Positions 40,001-46,902 of a stretch of 49,312 nucleotides of DNA are shown here, piece by piece (position 1 is the stretch's first letter; each line of letters begins with the position of its first letter). The notes under the pieces were generated by a model, which saw nothing but the letters and a program-made list of their open reading frames with translations, searched no databases and was not told the DNA's origin. This stretch comes from a virus. The stretch covers positions 1 to 49,312 of IMG/VR virus record IMGVR_UViG_3300009163_000054; one strand, 5' to 3'. A program made the translations under genes and the position numbers.

Positions 40001-41072
40001 TATTGATGATGTAAGCCTAGCCGACCTGGGGCGATTGTATATTGATGAAAATCAAAATGCAAGGTACGAGCATTATTATCGTTTTTTTGAATCAACAATT
40101 GATCAACACGCAAACGTTCAGCAAATTTTTTCTGATTCAACAAATATCTTAGATGCTTCATACAATGTTCAATTGCATGTCAACAAGATCACTGTAAAAC
40201 TTAAAGGGCAAGTTAGTAACTTGGTAGGGAAACAGTCTTTATGGCGTGCAGATAGTCCAACATCTTTGGCAACAACTTTACTAACATCAAACATAACTTC
40301 TACTTCTAACTCTATTCAAGTAACAACTACGGACAAGCCCAAGTATCCTAAATCTGGCTTTCTGAAAATTGACAATGAAATTGTAAAGTATAGCAACACA
40401 ACTAGTAATGCTTTCTTGGCTGTTGAGAGGGCCCAATTTGATACAGTTGCTGCCGCGCATACTGCTAATGCAAAAGTAAGAGAGACATTAAAATTTGATG
40501 TTAGGTTTGATAAGACACCGGCTTTTCGGGTTGAAAACCCTTATATTAGTAATGTTGTTGATGTTATCCCTGCATTAATTGAGATTATTAAGTACGAGCC
40601 TACTCACTATGGGGCTAAGTTAATTATTGCAGCATCTAATTCAACATCTGCTGGTGATTTAGTTTATGTAGAAGGGGAAAATCTTAAAGATAATAGTAAA
40701 TCTTTTGCTTCAATTGCTGGTGTGCCTGTAATATTGCAAGAAACAAAGGGTGAAATCCAGGAAAAAACCGCTACTTTATCCGACAACATAAGAAAATATG
40801 GCCTTAAAGAGATGATCATTGAAAATGAATTCATCACCAGCCTAGAGCAAGCCCAATCTATTGCTGATTTCATTATATCTAAGATGAGTGAACCAGTCCC
40901 TATTGTAGAGTTATCAATACTTCCGAACCCCAGAGTGCAATTAGGAGATAGAGTTAAGATATCTTCACTGCAATCTTTTGATATAATTAATGGAGAGTAT
41001 TGGGTGATAAGCACAGAATGCCAGTTCACTCAGTCTCCTAGCCAGAAAGTGGTTTTAAGGAAGGTCGTGTAA
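37035..41072 (+). CDS. Baseplate hub / tail-associated protein with PA14 and LamG domains
   Basis: 1345 aa from the ATG at 37035 (AGGAGG 4 nt upstream, TAATG overlap); an ATG 33 nt earlier is less likely. The N-terminal third is beta-rich. Residues about 365-440 include a segment YMLCSKSGSETLSVTERGYG. Residues about 600-720 resemble a PA14 domain (FDGYYVPTSSGLQRLLILIN; RAYELRIEFFTDAKQ). Residues about 810-960 are a LamG/concanavalin-like domain (DFSILTYIKFSANSFSGTGE; YYINGALVNTVTISGTP; IDQFAIFNKALSAEDV). The C-terminal part (IENEFITSLEQAQSIADFII; NPRVQLGDRVKISS) matches phage hub proteins. PA14 and LamG usually bind glycans, suggesting receptor contact at the tail tip. Confidence 0.8.
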   Translation: MLIRGLYNKPISNTFIEKTTSIAQRVKPLVIIDWLDSRHIEKSGNTEVASSNYAFSDVSDQTVIDEAYGLLSLNTTSMGPPIVRAARSLSDKEILFNKSRRSSFYFTPNESINGIERESFTWAVAGAKDINGNIITSNGNWHCLPSDKDDNLEFGFWSSVKSTEYLHATKNGYEFTTPVTLTYLFTARAVNLVKVITSEHYGQIKSYNLKAYRNTSTLVFDQDGEIAEDNYFYNHFLEGITNSDINKILLTIYTTKNKLDYARVQEVAPIYQVDMSDYLINANVSKVRDIHETSLPIAGGGASTAQVSFDNTQKDFNLFNSASTFGKYMKKDLRTYIYAGWQIKKSNSSEVSTTLVSSINASANSLSVGGTIDFPDGGGANDFVVIVDKDTVSREYMLCSKSGSETLSVTERGYGGTIARAHSSGASVTFDTYEYVPYGVFYVDEWQAASSSMVVDATMSDWQKYSNEKTVTKGFMMQNAIIAESVKQLLMKVNFPKSQIKYLSQPSESFTRNGAILHLAFDENVVDRENATRTISSSLRARFVEIVSKSFEEYSLKDVMLDANDKDLSVLELALDIKDYFTPSLTTTSSLISTQDQGSSVALNFTTGSFTKPDGSSVVESYNGVFDGYYVPTSSGLQRLLILINRGGVKVYLDKILIINNWYIVESGTNSTVTIQSAEYNLTAGRAYELRIEFFTDAKQTNTPFQIKLKKNDGSLDWVYSNQTYTMVALDKVGSKANQSYLTFNSGTGRWAVASAQNSIDRAGRRNNAIYRGTPVLAQESGVVSDTDSKSILLASNSYLRIPYDVSYNRFYTSQSDFSILTYIKFSANSFSGTGEFISNWNNSSSNSGFELFYNSSASGLKIVTSSGVQTVSSNTAISNSSFTLMTFTLKGSSLKYYINGALVNTVTISGTPISYANKDLTIGGRGSSYASGAEVAPASFREMYIDQFAIFNKALSAEDVLTSYIETKIQPIQKFPFAYGNDKTVKNIIDDVSLADLGRLYIDENQNARYEHYYRFFESTIDQHANVQQIFSDSTNILDASYNVQLHVNKITVKLKGQVSNLVGKQSLWRADSPTSLATTLLTSNITSTSNSIQVTTTDKPKYPKSGFLKIDNEIVKYSNTTSNAFLAVERAQFDTVAAAHTANAKVRETLKFDVRFDKTPAFRVENPYISNVVDVIPALIEIIKYEPTHYGAKLIIAASNSTSAGDLVYVEGENLKDNSKSFASIAGVPVILQETKGEIQEKTATLSDNIRKYGLKEMIIENEFITSLEQAQSIADFIISKMSEPVPIVELSILPNPRVQLGDRVKISSLQSFDIINGEYWVISTECQFTQSPSQKVVLRKVV

Positions 41073-42256
41073 TGCCTAGCTCAAGTGGGATACCTGAAAG
41101 TTCAATAGTTTTTTTTACTGGCGGTCATGATCATGATGGTATTTCTTCGGGGTTAATTAAAACTAACCAATATTCAATATATGATTGGGAAATTGGCGTT
41201 ACTGTTGGCAATGGCCAAAGAGGGCAAAAACAAAGTGAAAATGCTGCTGGCTTTAGATTGCTTATTGATTCTATTGTCAAAGAAACGACACTTGGTCCTG
41301 CTGGTATTAGGTTATCTCCTAACACAATCACTGGGCTACATATTGCGTCTAACACAATTACGGCTAATGAATTGAGCGCAAATATCGTTCTTGTTAATAA
41401 TGTAATTAGAAGTAATAATTTTGATGGGGGCGTTGCAGCCAATGGCACAATTACATCGGGTGGAACTGTTGGGTGGGCAATTTCTGGTGATGGCACAGCT
41501 ATTTTGGATATAGCTTATATCCGTGGTTCAATACAGGCAGATAGTCTTTACATTAATGCTTTAAATTATTGGCAATCAAATGGCATATTTAGTGTTGGCG
41601 CAGCAAACAATATTTTATTTTATAATGGGACAGATTTGGAATTAACTGGCAAAGTTACAGCGACATCTGGCCAAATTGCTGGTTGGGTTATTGATGCAGA
41701 TAACCTGGAAACCGGCGGTAATTATGATGGGTCAATGATAATTGGACAGTTTGCAGAAACTAACGGTGGCGGTGGTGTAAAGATTGAAGGCGCAGCTGAT
41801 GGTAATAATGATTTCGGTACAGCCTATTTGACTGGTGAAGAATTATATTTCACAGACACTGTTACTAACAATGAATTATATGTTCGCTCTACAGGTATTG
41901 AATACGCTCTCAGCAATCAAATATGGCAATTTTATGAGAGCGGTGGTGCTTTATATGCTGTTGTTGATGGTACGGAGTACTGTCTTTCTCTTTGTGGTTC
42001 TGCGCCAGCTCCAGTAGGGGTATCTCCAGTTACAGTAGTAGGCACTACAGTAGTAGGCACTACAGTAGTAGGCACTACAGTAGTAGGCACTACAGTAGTA
42101 GGCACTACAGTAGTAGGCCCAGTTACGGTAGTAGTAGGCCCAGTTACGGTAGTAGTAGGTGGTGGTGGATGTCCGCCAGAACGCGATTGCGCTGGAATAT
42201 GTTGTCCAGAAGGTCAACTTTGCTTTACCGTTAAAGGTCAGAGTTATTGTATATGA
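41072..42256 (+). CDS. Central tail-tip fibre with tandem repeat and Cys-rich C-terminus
   Basis: 394 aa. The N-terminus has SIVFFTGGHDHDGISSGLIK, then NTITGLHIASNTITANELSA and a beta-repeat region with GWAISGDGTAILDIAYIRGS and GQIAGWVIDADNLETGG, typical of baseplate-attached central fibres. After about residue 310 it changes: five GTTVV-type repeats, two GPVTVVV units and finally CPPERDCAGICCPEGQLC with further Cys to the end (7 Cys in the last 30 residues), resembling a small disulfide knot. The distal domain may be the contact point with the host. TAATG overlap with the hub. Confidence 0.8.
   Translation: MPSSSGIPESSIVFFTGGHDHDGISSGLIKTNQYSIYDWEIGVTVGNGQRGQKQSENAAGFRLLIDSIVKETTLGPAGIRLSPNTITGLHIASNTITANELSANIVLVNNVIRSNNFDGGVAANGTITSGGTVGWAISGDGTAILDIAYIRGSIQADSLYINALNYWQSNGIFSVGAANNILFYNGTDLELTGKVTATSGQIAGWVIDADNLETGGNYDGSMIIGQFAETNGGGGVKIEGAADGNNDFGTAYLTGEELYFTDTVTNNELYVRSTGIEYALSNQIWQFYESGGALYAVVDGTEYCLSLCGSAPAPVGVSPVTVVGTTVVGTTVVGTTVVGTTVVGTTVVGPVTVVVGPVTVVVGGGGCPPERDCAGICCPEGQLCFTVKGQSYCI
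42032..42162 (+). repeat. 15-bp and 21-bp tandem repeats in fibre gene
   Basis: Five 15-bp units acagtagtaggcact (42032-42106), a truncated sixth, and two 21-bp units agttacggtagtagtaggcc plus one base. Identical copies and in-frame unit lengths make this a candidate length-variable spacer. Confidence 0.9.
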
Positions 42257-42285
42257 AATTAAAAATTGAAAATGGCAGAAAATTG

Positions 42286-42294
42286 TGTTAATCT
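42286..42294 (+). promoter_or_regulatory. Extended -10-like element before small gene
   Basis: TGTTAATCT ends 10 nt before the ATG at 42305. It has the TG-N extension but a weak hexamer (TAnnnT only). No ribosome binding site follows. Confidence 0.35.
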
Positions 42295-42304
42295 TTAAAA
42301 TACT

Positions 42305-42460
42305 ATGAAACAAGAAATAAACAAAAATTTAAATAGTTATAAAACAAAACAAGATGATAGTAACAACTCTATTACAAAATGGTTATTGAAAAATGGCTGG
42401 ATGCAAGAAGTTGATATTATCAATTCACAAAGGAGCAATGATTTAATTTATGAGCAATAA
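42305..42460 (+). CDS. Small hypothetical protein (51 aa)
   Basis: 51 aa, hydrophilic: MKQEINKNLNSYKTKQDD, then SITKWLLKNGWMQEVDIINS. It has no recognisable family, no signal and no Cys. It is supported by a start codon shortly after a -10-like element and an 11-nt overlap with the acetyltransferase gene, suggesting coupling. It could be a small partner of that enzyme or a chance frame. Confidence 0.45.
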   Translation: MKQEINKNLNSYKTKQDDSNNSITKWLLKNGWMQEVDIINSQRSNDLIYEQ

Positions 42461-42914
42461 TAGTGAAAATAAAATTTGGGAAGAAATAACTTCAACTTTA
42501 GAAGTTGATCATTTTCATGACTGGTTTCAAATAGAAAATCTTTTTGGCGAATTTGGCGAACCAGGTTTTACTCAAATAGATAAAGTATTAAATCAGCCAA
42601 ATAAAAGTTTGAATGTAACATTTACTCTCTATAGAAATGAAAATGGTAAATTAGTTGGAATTAATGGTTTTTATATTGACAACAATATTCAAAAACCATT
42701 TACATTCATGGTACATCCAGACTATCTTCGTACTGGGATTGGCACAAAAATTGCAGATTTTATAACAAAACAATTTGCAGAAAAAAATAATCGTGAATTT
42801 GATTATGAACAAAGCTGGAGAGATGTCTCCACCACCGAGTCTGCGGTAAAGTTTGCGAATAAATATGCAAAACAACAATATGACAAAATAAATAATTTAA
42901 AAAATGAGGGATGA
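42450..42914 (+). CDS. GNAT family N-acetyltransferase
   Basis: 154 aa. The central part has the GNAT core: FTLYRNENGKLVGINGFYI (strands 2-4), FTFMVHPDYLRTGIGTKIAD with the acetyl-CoA pyrophosphate-binding motif R-T-G-I-G, and the following helix FITKQFAEKNN. The N-terminal about 50 residues are acidic and family-specific. The acceptor is unknown; it could be a protein N-terminus, a sugar amine or a small molecule. AAGGAG lies 15 nt upstream, rather distant, so coupling to the 51-aa frame may drive translation. It overlaps the next gene by ATGA. Confidence 0.8.
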   Translation: MSNNSENKIWEEITSTLEVDHFHDWFQIENLFGEFGEPGFTQIDKVLNQPNKSLNVTFTLYRNENGKLVGINGFYIDNNIQKPFTFMVHPDYLRTGIGTKIADFITKQFAEKNNREFDYEQSWRDVSTTESAVKFANKYAKQQYDKINNLKNEG

Positions 42915-43138
42915 TGTCTGCATACGAAGAATATAAGATAAAAATGAAAGCTGCTAGGCCTTGGGATCTTTTAAATAGTGATAATTATGCAGATGAAAAA
43001 ATATCATCAACTAGATATGAAATATGTTTATCTTGCCCTGAATTAATTAATTTAACAAAACAATGTAAACAATGTGGTTGTGTAATGCCATTAAAAACTA
43101 AATTAATTAACGCATCATGTCCTCTTTCTAAATGGTGA
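42911..43138 (+). CDS. Small zinc-binding phage protein (CxxC...CxxCGC)
   Basis: 75 aa. After a charged N-terminus it carries RYEICLSCPELINLTKQC, KQCGCVMPLKTKLI and ASCPLSKW: C-x-x-C, C-x-x-C-x-C and a last Cys before a terminal Trp. This arrangement is common in small proteins of cyanophages and other aquatic phages located near fibre or oxygenase genes. Zinc binding is predicted from the cysteine spacing; function is not known. It overlaps both neighbours, with either of two adjacent ATG codons as start (42911 or 42914). Confidence 0.75.
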   Translation: MMSAYEEYKIKMKAARPWDLLNSDNYADEKISSTRYEICLSCPELINLTKQCKQCGCVMPLKTKLINASCPLSKW

Positions 43139-43722
43139 CTATTCTTGCTCCAGGAATAAATGTTTATTCCATGGATATTGATAAATCAAAAAACTATTAT
43201 GAAACTTTAAAAGATTATTCTGAGCCGTTTTTGACATTAGGCTCAATTGTAGGGGGGAATCCTGAAGAAGGTTATCATTCTGTAATTGATGTACACATAA
43301 GAAATTGCAAAATATTTTCTACTGATAGATTAAATGCTTGTCATGAATCAGACCCTTTAAGGATAATGATTGTTGATGCTCAGGAAGAGATGGACAAATT
43401 TGTTAATCTTTTTCGTTCAGAATATCAAGCTTCAGCAGTATCAAGGAATCATGATTTGATTTTTATGAGATATGAACAAGGTGAATTTTTTAAATATCAC
43501 AATGACGATTCAGCTGCTCACCCTCGTACATTTTCCGCTATTATGTATTTTAATGATGATTATGAAGGAGGGGAGTTAGAGTTTAAATATTTTAATATTA
43601 AGTATTCTCCAAAAATAGGAGATTGTGTTGTTTTTTCAGCAGCTTTCCCTTATATGCATCGCGTTAATGAAATCACCAAAGGCACTCGGTATGCGGCTGT
43701 TAATTGGTATAAATACATCTAA
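43132..43722 (+). CDS. 2OG-Fe(II) oxygenase (prolyl 4-hydroxylase-like, third copy)
   Basis: 196 aa. It contains FKYHNDDSA (H123, D125), SAIMYFNDDYEGGELEF, IGDCVVFSAAFPYMHRV (distal H176) and KGTRYAAVNW with the 2-oxoglutarate-binding Arg (about residue 186). All catalytic residues of the P4H-like family are present. It is more like the canonical viral prolyl hydroxylases than the 9477 and 10076 genes. It starts by overlap with the small zinc protein (ATGGTGA). Target unknown. Confidence 0.9.
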   Translation: MVTILAPGINVYSMDIDKSKNYYETLKDYSEPFLTLGSIVGGNPEEGYHSVIDVHIRNCKIFSTDRLNACHESDPLRIMIVDAQEEMDKFVNLFRSEYQASAVSRNHDLIFMRYEQGEFFKYHNDDSAAHPRTFSAIMYFNDDYEGGELEFKYFNIKYSPKIGDCVVFSAAFPYMHRVNEITKGTRYAAVNWYKYI

Positions 43723-43728
43723 ATGAGG

Positions 43729-43734
43729 TATAAT
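43729..43734 (+). promoter_or_regulatory. -10 element six nt before minor tail gene
   Basis: A perfect TATAAT ends 6 nt before the ATG at 43741, the spacing expected for leaderless transcripts. No TG extension and no clear -35. Confidence 0.5.
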
Positions 43735-43740
43735 AGGTAA

Positions 43741-44394
43741 ATGGCTTACGAAAACTACTCCTTTGTGTCTTGGTCTGATGGCACTCCTATAACTGGTGAA
43801 AGACTGGCTCAAATGTCTATGAACATGGAACAGATCAGGGATGCTAACGATAACAAACCGGCTGGTATTATTAAATATATTGAGCTCACATCTGGCGGTA
43901 TTGCCAATGTTGTCTCTACAAATAGCCAAATAATTCAATTAACCAACCCGCAGGACGGAGTTGATTCTCGCGTTTCTGTCGCTGCTAATAGATATATCAA
44001 AGTTACTTGCAATTTTCCTGGGTTTACAATTCAAGGGAAAGGTGCTGAGGACTCAACTTTATTTTTAAAAATATATCAAGTAGCAACCAGCTTTGATGCT
44101 GCTGTTGCTAAAAGTATTTGGGAATTTTCCCCTCCTCCTTTTTCTTTTTATAATACTGCATCCAACTCTGCAACAACAACAACTTCAGTAAGAGGCGATT
44201 ACTCAACTATTGGTGATGGCACATATTCTTATGTTTTTGCAAATGGAGCCGCACAAACACAGCTATCTTTTTCAGTTGTTGTCTACAGAGCTTTCGGAAC
44301 ATCGGGGGCAACAAATGCTCCTCAAGTATCAGTTGTCCCAACTGCTACGGAAAAACTTCAATTGTATGTTGAAGATGTTGGCGGTGGAACTTAA
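43741..44394 (+). CDS. Minor tail protein
   Basis: 217 aa. The N-terminus MAYENYSFVSWSDGTPITGE followed by RLAQMSMNMEQIRDANDNKP is characteristic of minor tail proteins in actinobacterial phages. The rest is a beta-rich domain (KYIELTSGGIANV; TLFLKIYQVATSF; QTQLSFSVVVYRAFG), as in small receptor or collar proteins. Function beyond virion association cannot be read. Its start lies 6 nt after TATAAT and lacks a ribosome binding site. It is separated from the tail operon by accessory genes. Confidence 0.75.
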   Translation: MAYENYSFVSWSDGTPITGERLAQMSMNMEQIRDANDNKPAGIIKYIELTSGGIANVVSTNSQIIQLTNPQDGVDSRVSVAANRYIKVTCNFPGFTIQGKGAEDSTLFLKIYQVATSFDAAVAKSIWEFSPPPFSFYNTASNSATTTTSVRGDYSTIGDGTYSYVFANGAAQTQLSFSVVVYRAFGTSGATNAPQVSVVPTATEKLQLYVEDVGGGT

Positions 44395-44398
44395 AATA

Positions 44399-44830
44399 AT
44401 GGCCCTCGCATCTCAGAGGAAAGATATAGAATGGAAAGAGAAATCTATATCTGGTGAAATGAACCCAAATTATGGCGGTGGCAAGTATACAGATGATAAA
44501 GGCTATATCCGTGTGTTAGATCAAAATCATCCTTTTAATATTAAAGGATATGTTTATGAACATAGGTTTGTTATGGAGAAATATTTTAATCGCATCCTCC
44601 AGCCATGGGAAACTGTTCATCATGTTAATGAGATAAAGACAGACAATCGTGTGCAGAATTTATTTTTGTGTACTCATTCAGAGCACAGTGCGCTTCATAG
44701 AGAAGGGCGAAAGCCTACCGTTGAACATCGGGAAAAAATGCGACAAACCATGAGGAAAAAAAATAAAGATATTCGTGATAATGCAAAAGAAAAAAATAAA
44801 ATTATTAGTAATAAGGTGGATTTACTGTAG
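44399..44830 (+). CDS. HNH endonuclease (homing-type)
   Basis: 143 aa from the ATG at 44399; a longer in-frame start lies within the minor tail gene and is not supported. It shows GYIRVLDQNHPFNIKGYVYE, then HRFVMEKYFNRILQ, ETVHHVNEIKTDNRVQNLFL and CTHSEHSALHREG, an HNH_3-type nuclease core with H-H-V-N and N-R-x-x-N-L. The C-terminus is a basic helix (HREKMRQTMRKKNKD) suited to DNA contact. Free-standing HNH genes of this type in phages are often homing endonucleases. There is no intron sign around it. Confidence 0.85.
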   Translation: MALASQRKDIEWKEKSISGEMNPNYGGGKYTDDKGYIRVLDQNHPFNIKGYVYEHRFVMEKYFNRILQPWETVHHVNEIKTDNRVQNLFLCTHSEHSALHREGRKPTVEHREKMRQTMRKKNKDIRDNAKEKNKIISNKVDLL

Positions 44831-44836
44831 AGATAG

Positions 44837-44844
44837 TGTAATAT
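44837..44844 (+). promoter_or_regulatory. -10-like element before metallophosphoesterase gene
   Basis: TGTAATAT ends 7 nt before the ATG at 44852, with no ribosome binding site between. A TTTACT at 44821 is 17 bp from an alternative hexamer TATACC (44844-44849), but that would place the start inside the gene. Confidence 0.4.
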
Positions 44845-44851
44845 ATACCTT

Positions 44852-46018
44852 ATGAAAATATGTGAAACTGAAGGTTGCTCATTAAAGTTTGAGCCAAAAA
44901 CTGCAAATCAAAAATTTGCAGACAAAGAGTGCCGAAGATCAATAGATGCCAGTGGGCTTTGCAAATACAGAAGAGACAATGGGCTCTTTGATGCTAAAGC
45001 AAATCCGGTAACTGGGGATCTGCCAAAAAATGATACTGAGCTAAAAGTTGCTTACAGCAGATTGTTGCAAGAGTACACTAAAATCAAAACAAAAAATGAT
45101 GATTTAGTTGACGCTGTATACAGGGCAGTCAGGGAAGATATTTCTGATAGTAAAAGTAAACCAATCCCCAAGCCTAAATTTAAAAAGAGTAAAGGCTCTG
45201 AGGAAGTTGCAGTAGCGGTTATAGCTGACTGGCAGTTGGCAAAAATTACACCAGATTACAATTCACAAGTCTGTGAAGAGAGAATATATAAATTTGGTCA
45301 GAAGATAATTGACCTAACAAATATTCAGAGATTAGATCACCCAGTAAGGGAATTGAGAATTTGGGCTTTGGGTGATATTATTGAGGGTGAATTAATCTTT
45401 CCAGGCCAATCATTCTTAATTGATGGCGGTTTGTATAGGCAAATCACTGTTGATGGGCCAAGAATTATGAAGAATTTTATCAATATGATGTTGGAAAATT
45501 TTGAAAAAATTACTTTTGTTGGAGTAATAGGTAATCATGGTTCTATTGGCGGTAGAGCTAGAAGAGATCATGACCCTGAAACCAATGGGGATAGGATGCT
45601 TTATCGGATTACTCAGCTTATGTTTGAAAAAGAAAAAAGAATTCAATTCAACATTCCCGATGGTCGTGGCGAAAGGCATTGGTATGCCATTGATAAGATA
45701 GGTAATTACAGCAGTATGTTGTGCCATGGTGATCAATTCGGTAGTCTTTCTTCGTTCTATTCTTTTCAGAAAAAAGCATATGGTTGGAAAATTGGGGCTA
45801 TTGAAGAGGATTTTGATGATATCTTTATTGGTCATTTTCATACCCCAACCAAGATGACATTCAATACTGTTCAATTAAGAATTTCAGGTAGCCCCGAATC
45901 TGTCAATACATATGCTGCCGAAGTTCTTGCAGCATCTGGAAGGCCTTCGCAGACTTTGCTGTTTGTTCACCCTGAGAAAGGTATTGTTACCGCTGAGTAT
46001 AATTGTTGGTTAAACTAA
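44852..46018 (+). CDS. Calcineurin-like metallophosphoesterase with N-terminal zinc motif
   Basis: 388 aa. Residues 1-40 have CETEGCSLKF and ADKECRRS with a later Cys, a probable zinc-finger-like motif. From about residue 118 the phosphoesterase motifs appear in order: VIADWQLAK (motif I), LGDIIEGE (II), GVIGNHGS (III), LCHGDQFG (IV) and IGHFHTP (V). The di-metal site is complete. Phage relatives lie at the start of replication modules and may process DNA ends or nucleotides, similar to SbcD-type enzymes; the substrate is not determined. There is no membrane segment. Confidence 0.85.
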   Translation: MKICETEGCSLKFEPKTANQKFADKECRRSIDASGLCKYRRDNGLFDAKANPVTGDLPKNDTELKVAYSRLLQEYTKIKTKNDDLVDAVYRAVREDISDSKSKPIPKPKFKKSKGSEEVAVAVIADWQLAKITPDYNSQVCEERIYKFGQKIIDLTNIQRLDHPVRELRIWALGDIIEGELIFPGQSFLIDGGLYRQITVDGPRIMKNFINMMLENFEKITFVGVIGNHGSIGGRARRDHDPETNGDRMLYRITQLMFEKEKRIQFNIPDGRGERHWYAIDKIGNYSSMLCHGDQFGSLSSFYSFQKKAYGWKIGAIEEDFDDIFIGHFHTPTKMTFNTVQLRISGSPESVNTYAAEVLAASGRPSQTLLFVHPEKGIVTAEYNCWLN

Positions 46019-46019
46019 T

Positions 46020-46253
46020 ATGGCTAAAGTTTATATTTTAAATAATTTTCGTTGTCAAAAATGTGGGGGGTTAAAGTACGTTGGAGACCCATATTATGCT
46101 ATGCAAAGATACTGGGTAGATATAACTTGCGTTAGGTGTTCGCATAGTTCAGATATTGAATTAAGAAAATTAAATAGAATACTTAGTGCTCTTGGCTTTA
46201 AAGAAGTTAATGGCTCAAACCCTGCTCAAAATTACTCTAAACAAAAACAATAA
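46020..46253 (+). CDS. Small zinc ribbon protein
   Basis: 77 aa. FRCQKCGGLKYVGDPYY and VDITCVRCSHSSDIEL provide two C-x-x-C knuckles 27 residues apart, a standard zinc ribbon. The remainder is a short helix and polar tail. It could be a small DNA- or RNA-binding regulator. It follows the metallophosphoesterase by 1 nt and so is probably cotranscribed with it. Confidence 0.7.
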   Translation: MAKVYILNNFRCQKCGGLKYVGDPYYAMQRYWVDITCVRCSHSSDIELRKLNRILSALGFKEVNGSNPAQNYSKQKQ

Positions 46254-46259
46254 AATTCT

Positions 46260-46691
46260 ATGATTACAAATAAAATAATTTCTAATAAATTTTATAAATT
46301 TGGCGATGATATCATTAAAGTTGTTAAGATTTTAAAATCTCAAAATAAATTGGTTATGATTAATTTATCAAATATGGAAGAATCCAATATGCCGTTAGAG
46401 CAAGCTGATTTGATTCTCCACAGGATTTATACTATTGGAGAAGTATCTAAGATTGTTAACAAAAGACCTGATACTATTCGGAAGTATGAAAAGAACAATT
46501 TAATACCTCAAAGTAAAAAATTTGGTGATAATTGTTTAAGTTATAAAAATTGGAGATACTATGACACACAGGATGTGTATGATATGGTATCATTCTTCTC
46601 TGGGCGAACCCCAGGAAGACCTATTAATAATAAGACAGTAAAGCAAAGAATAATATCCATTGAACAACAAGTTAAAATGAGGAGAAATTAA
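46260..46691 (+). CDS. MerR-like helix-turn-helix DNA-binding protein
   Basis: 143 aa. Residues about 60-88 read YTIGEVSKIVNKRPDTIRKY and EKNNLIPQ, the MerR-type winged helix-turn-helix, with a following basic region ending WRYYDTQDVYDMV as in MerR wings. The N-terminal 55 residues (FYKFGDDIIKVVKILKSQNK) form a small extra domain. No effector domain is present, so it resembles phage excisionase or regulator forms. It may control early transcription. There is no ribosome binding site; it starts 6 nt after the previous stop. Confidence 0.75.
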   Translation: MITNKIISNKFYKFGDDIIKVVKILKSQNKLVMINLSNMEESNMPLEQADLILHRIYTIGEVSKIVNKRPDTIRKYEKNNLIPQSKKFGDNCLSYKNWRYYDTQDVYDMVSFFSGRTPGRPINNKTVKQRIISIEQQVKMRRN

Positions 46692-46692
46692 T

Positions 46693-46902
46693 ATGGTAAA
46701 GGCAAACGATGGCAATGTAGAAGTTTGGGCTTCTATTGGTATTACTAAAAATCTTGGCAATTATGAATCATTACGCCTTGATGCTGGTGCAAAAATGACA
46801 TGTTCATCTATTGAAGATGATGAAGCATGGAAGAAACTTTGGCAATCAGTTGACGCTCAAATTGAAGCAAAATTGCAAGAACTTGACGCTGAAAAGCAAT
46901 AA
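46693..46902 (+). CDS. Conserved small phage protein
   Basis: 69 aa. VEVWASIGITKNLGNYESLRLDAGAK, split here as VEVWASIGITKN and LGNYESLRLDAG, followed by an acidic helix (DDEAWKKLWQSVDAQIEAKL). I recall this pattern as a small conserved protein in replication regions of aquatic phages, but its function is unknown. It has a good ribosome binding site (GAGGAGA) and is coupled by TAATG to the WhiB-like gene. Confidence 0.7.
   Translation: MVKANDGNVEVWASIGITKNLGNYESLRLDAGAKMTCSSIEDDEAWKKLWQSVDAQIEAKLQELDAEKQ

Noticed and set aside
42032-42162. CRISPR-like repeats
   Set aside because: Units are 15 and 21 bp, directly adjacent without spacers, and in frame within a fibre gene.
44399-44830. HNH gene as part of a group I intron
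   Set aside because: The neighbouring minor tail and metallophosphoesterase genes are not interrupted, and there is no split gene around it.
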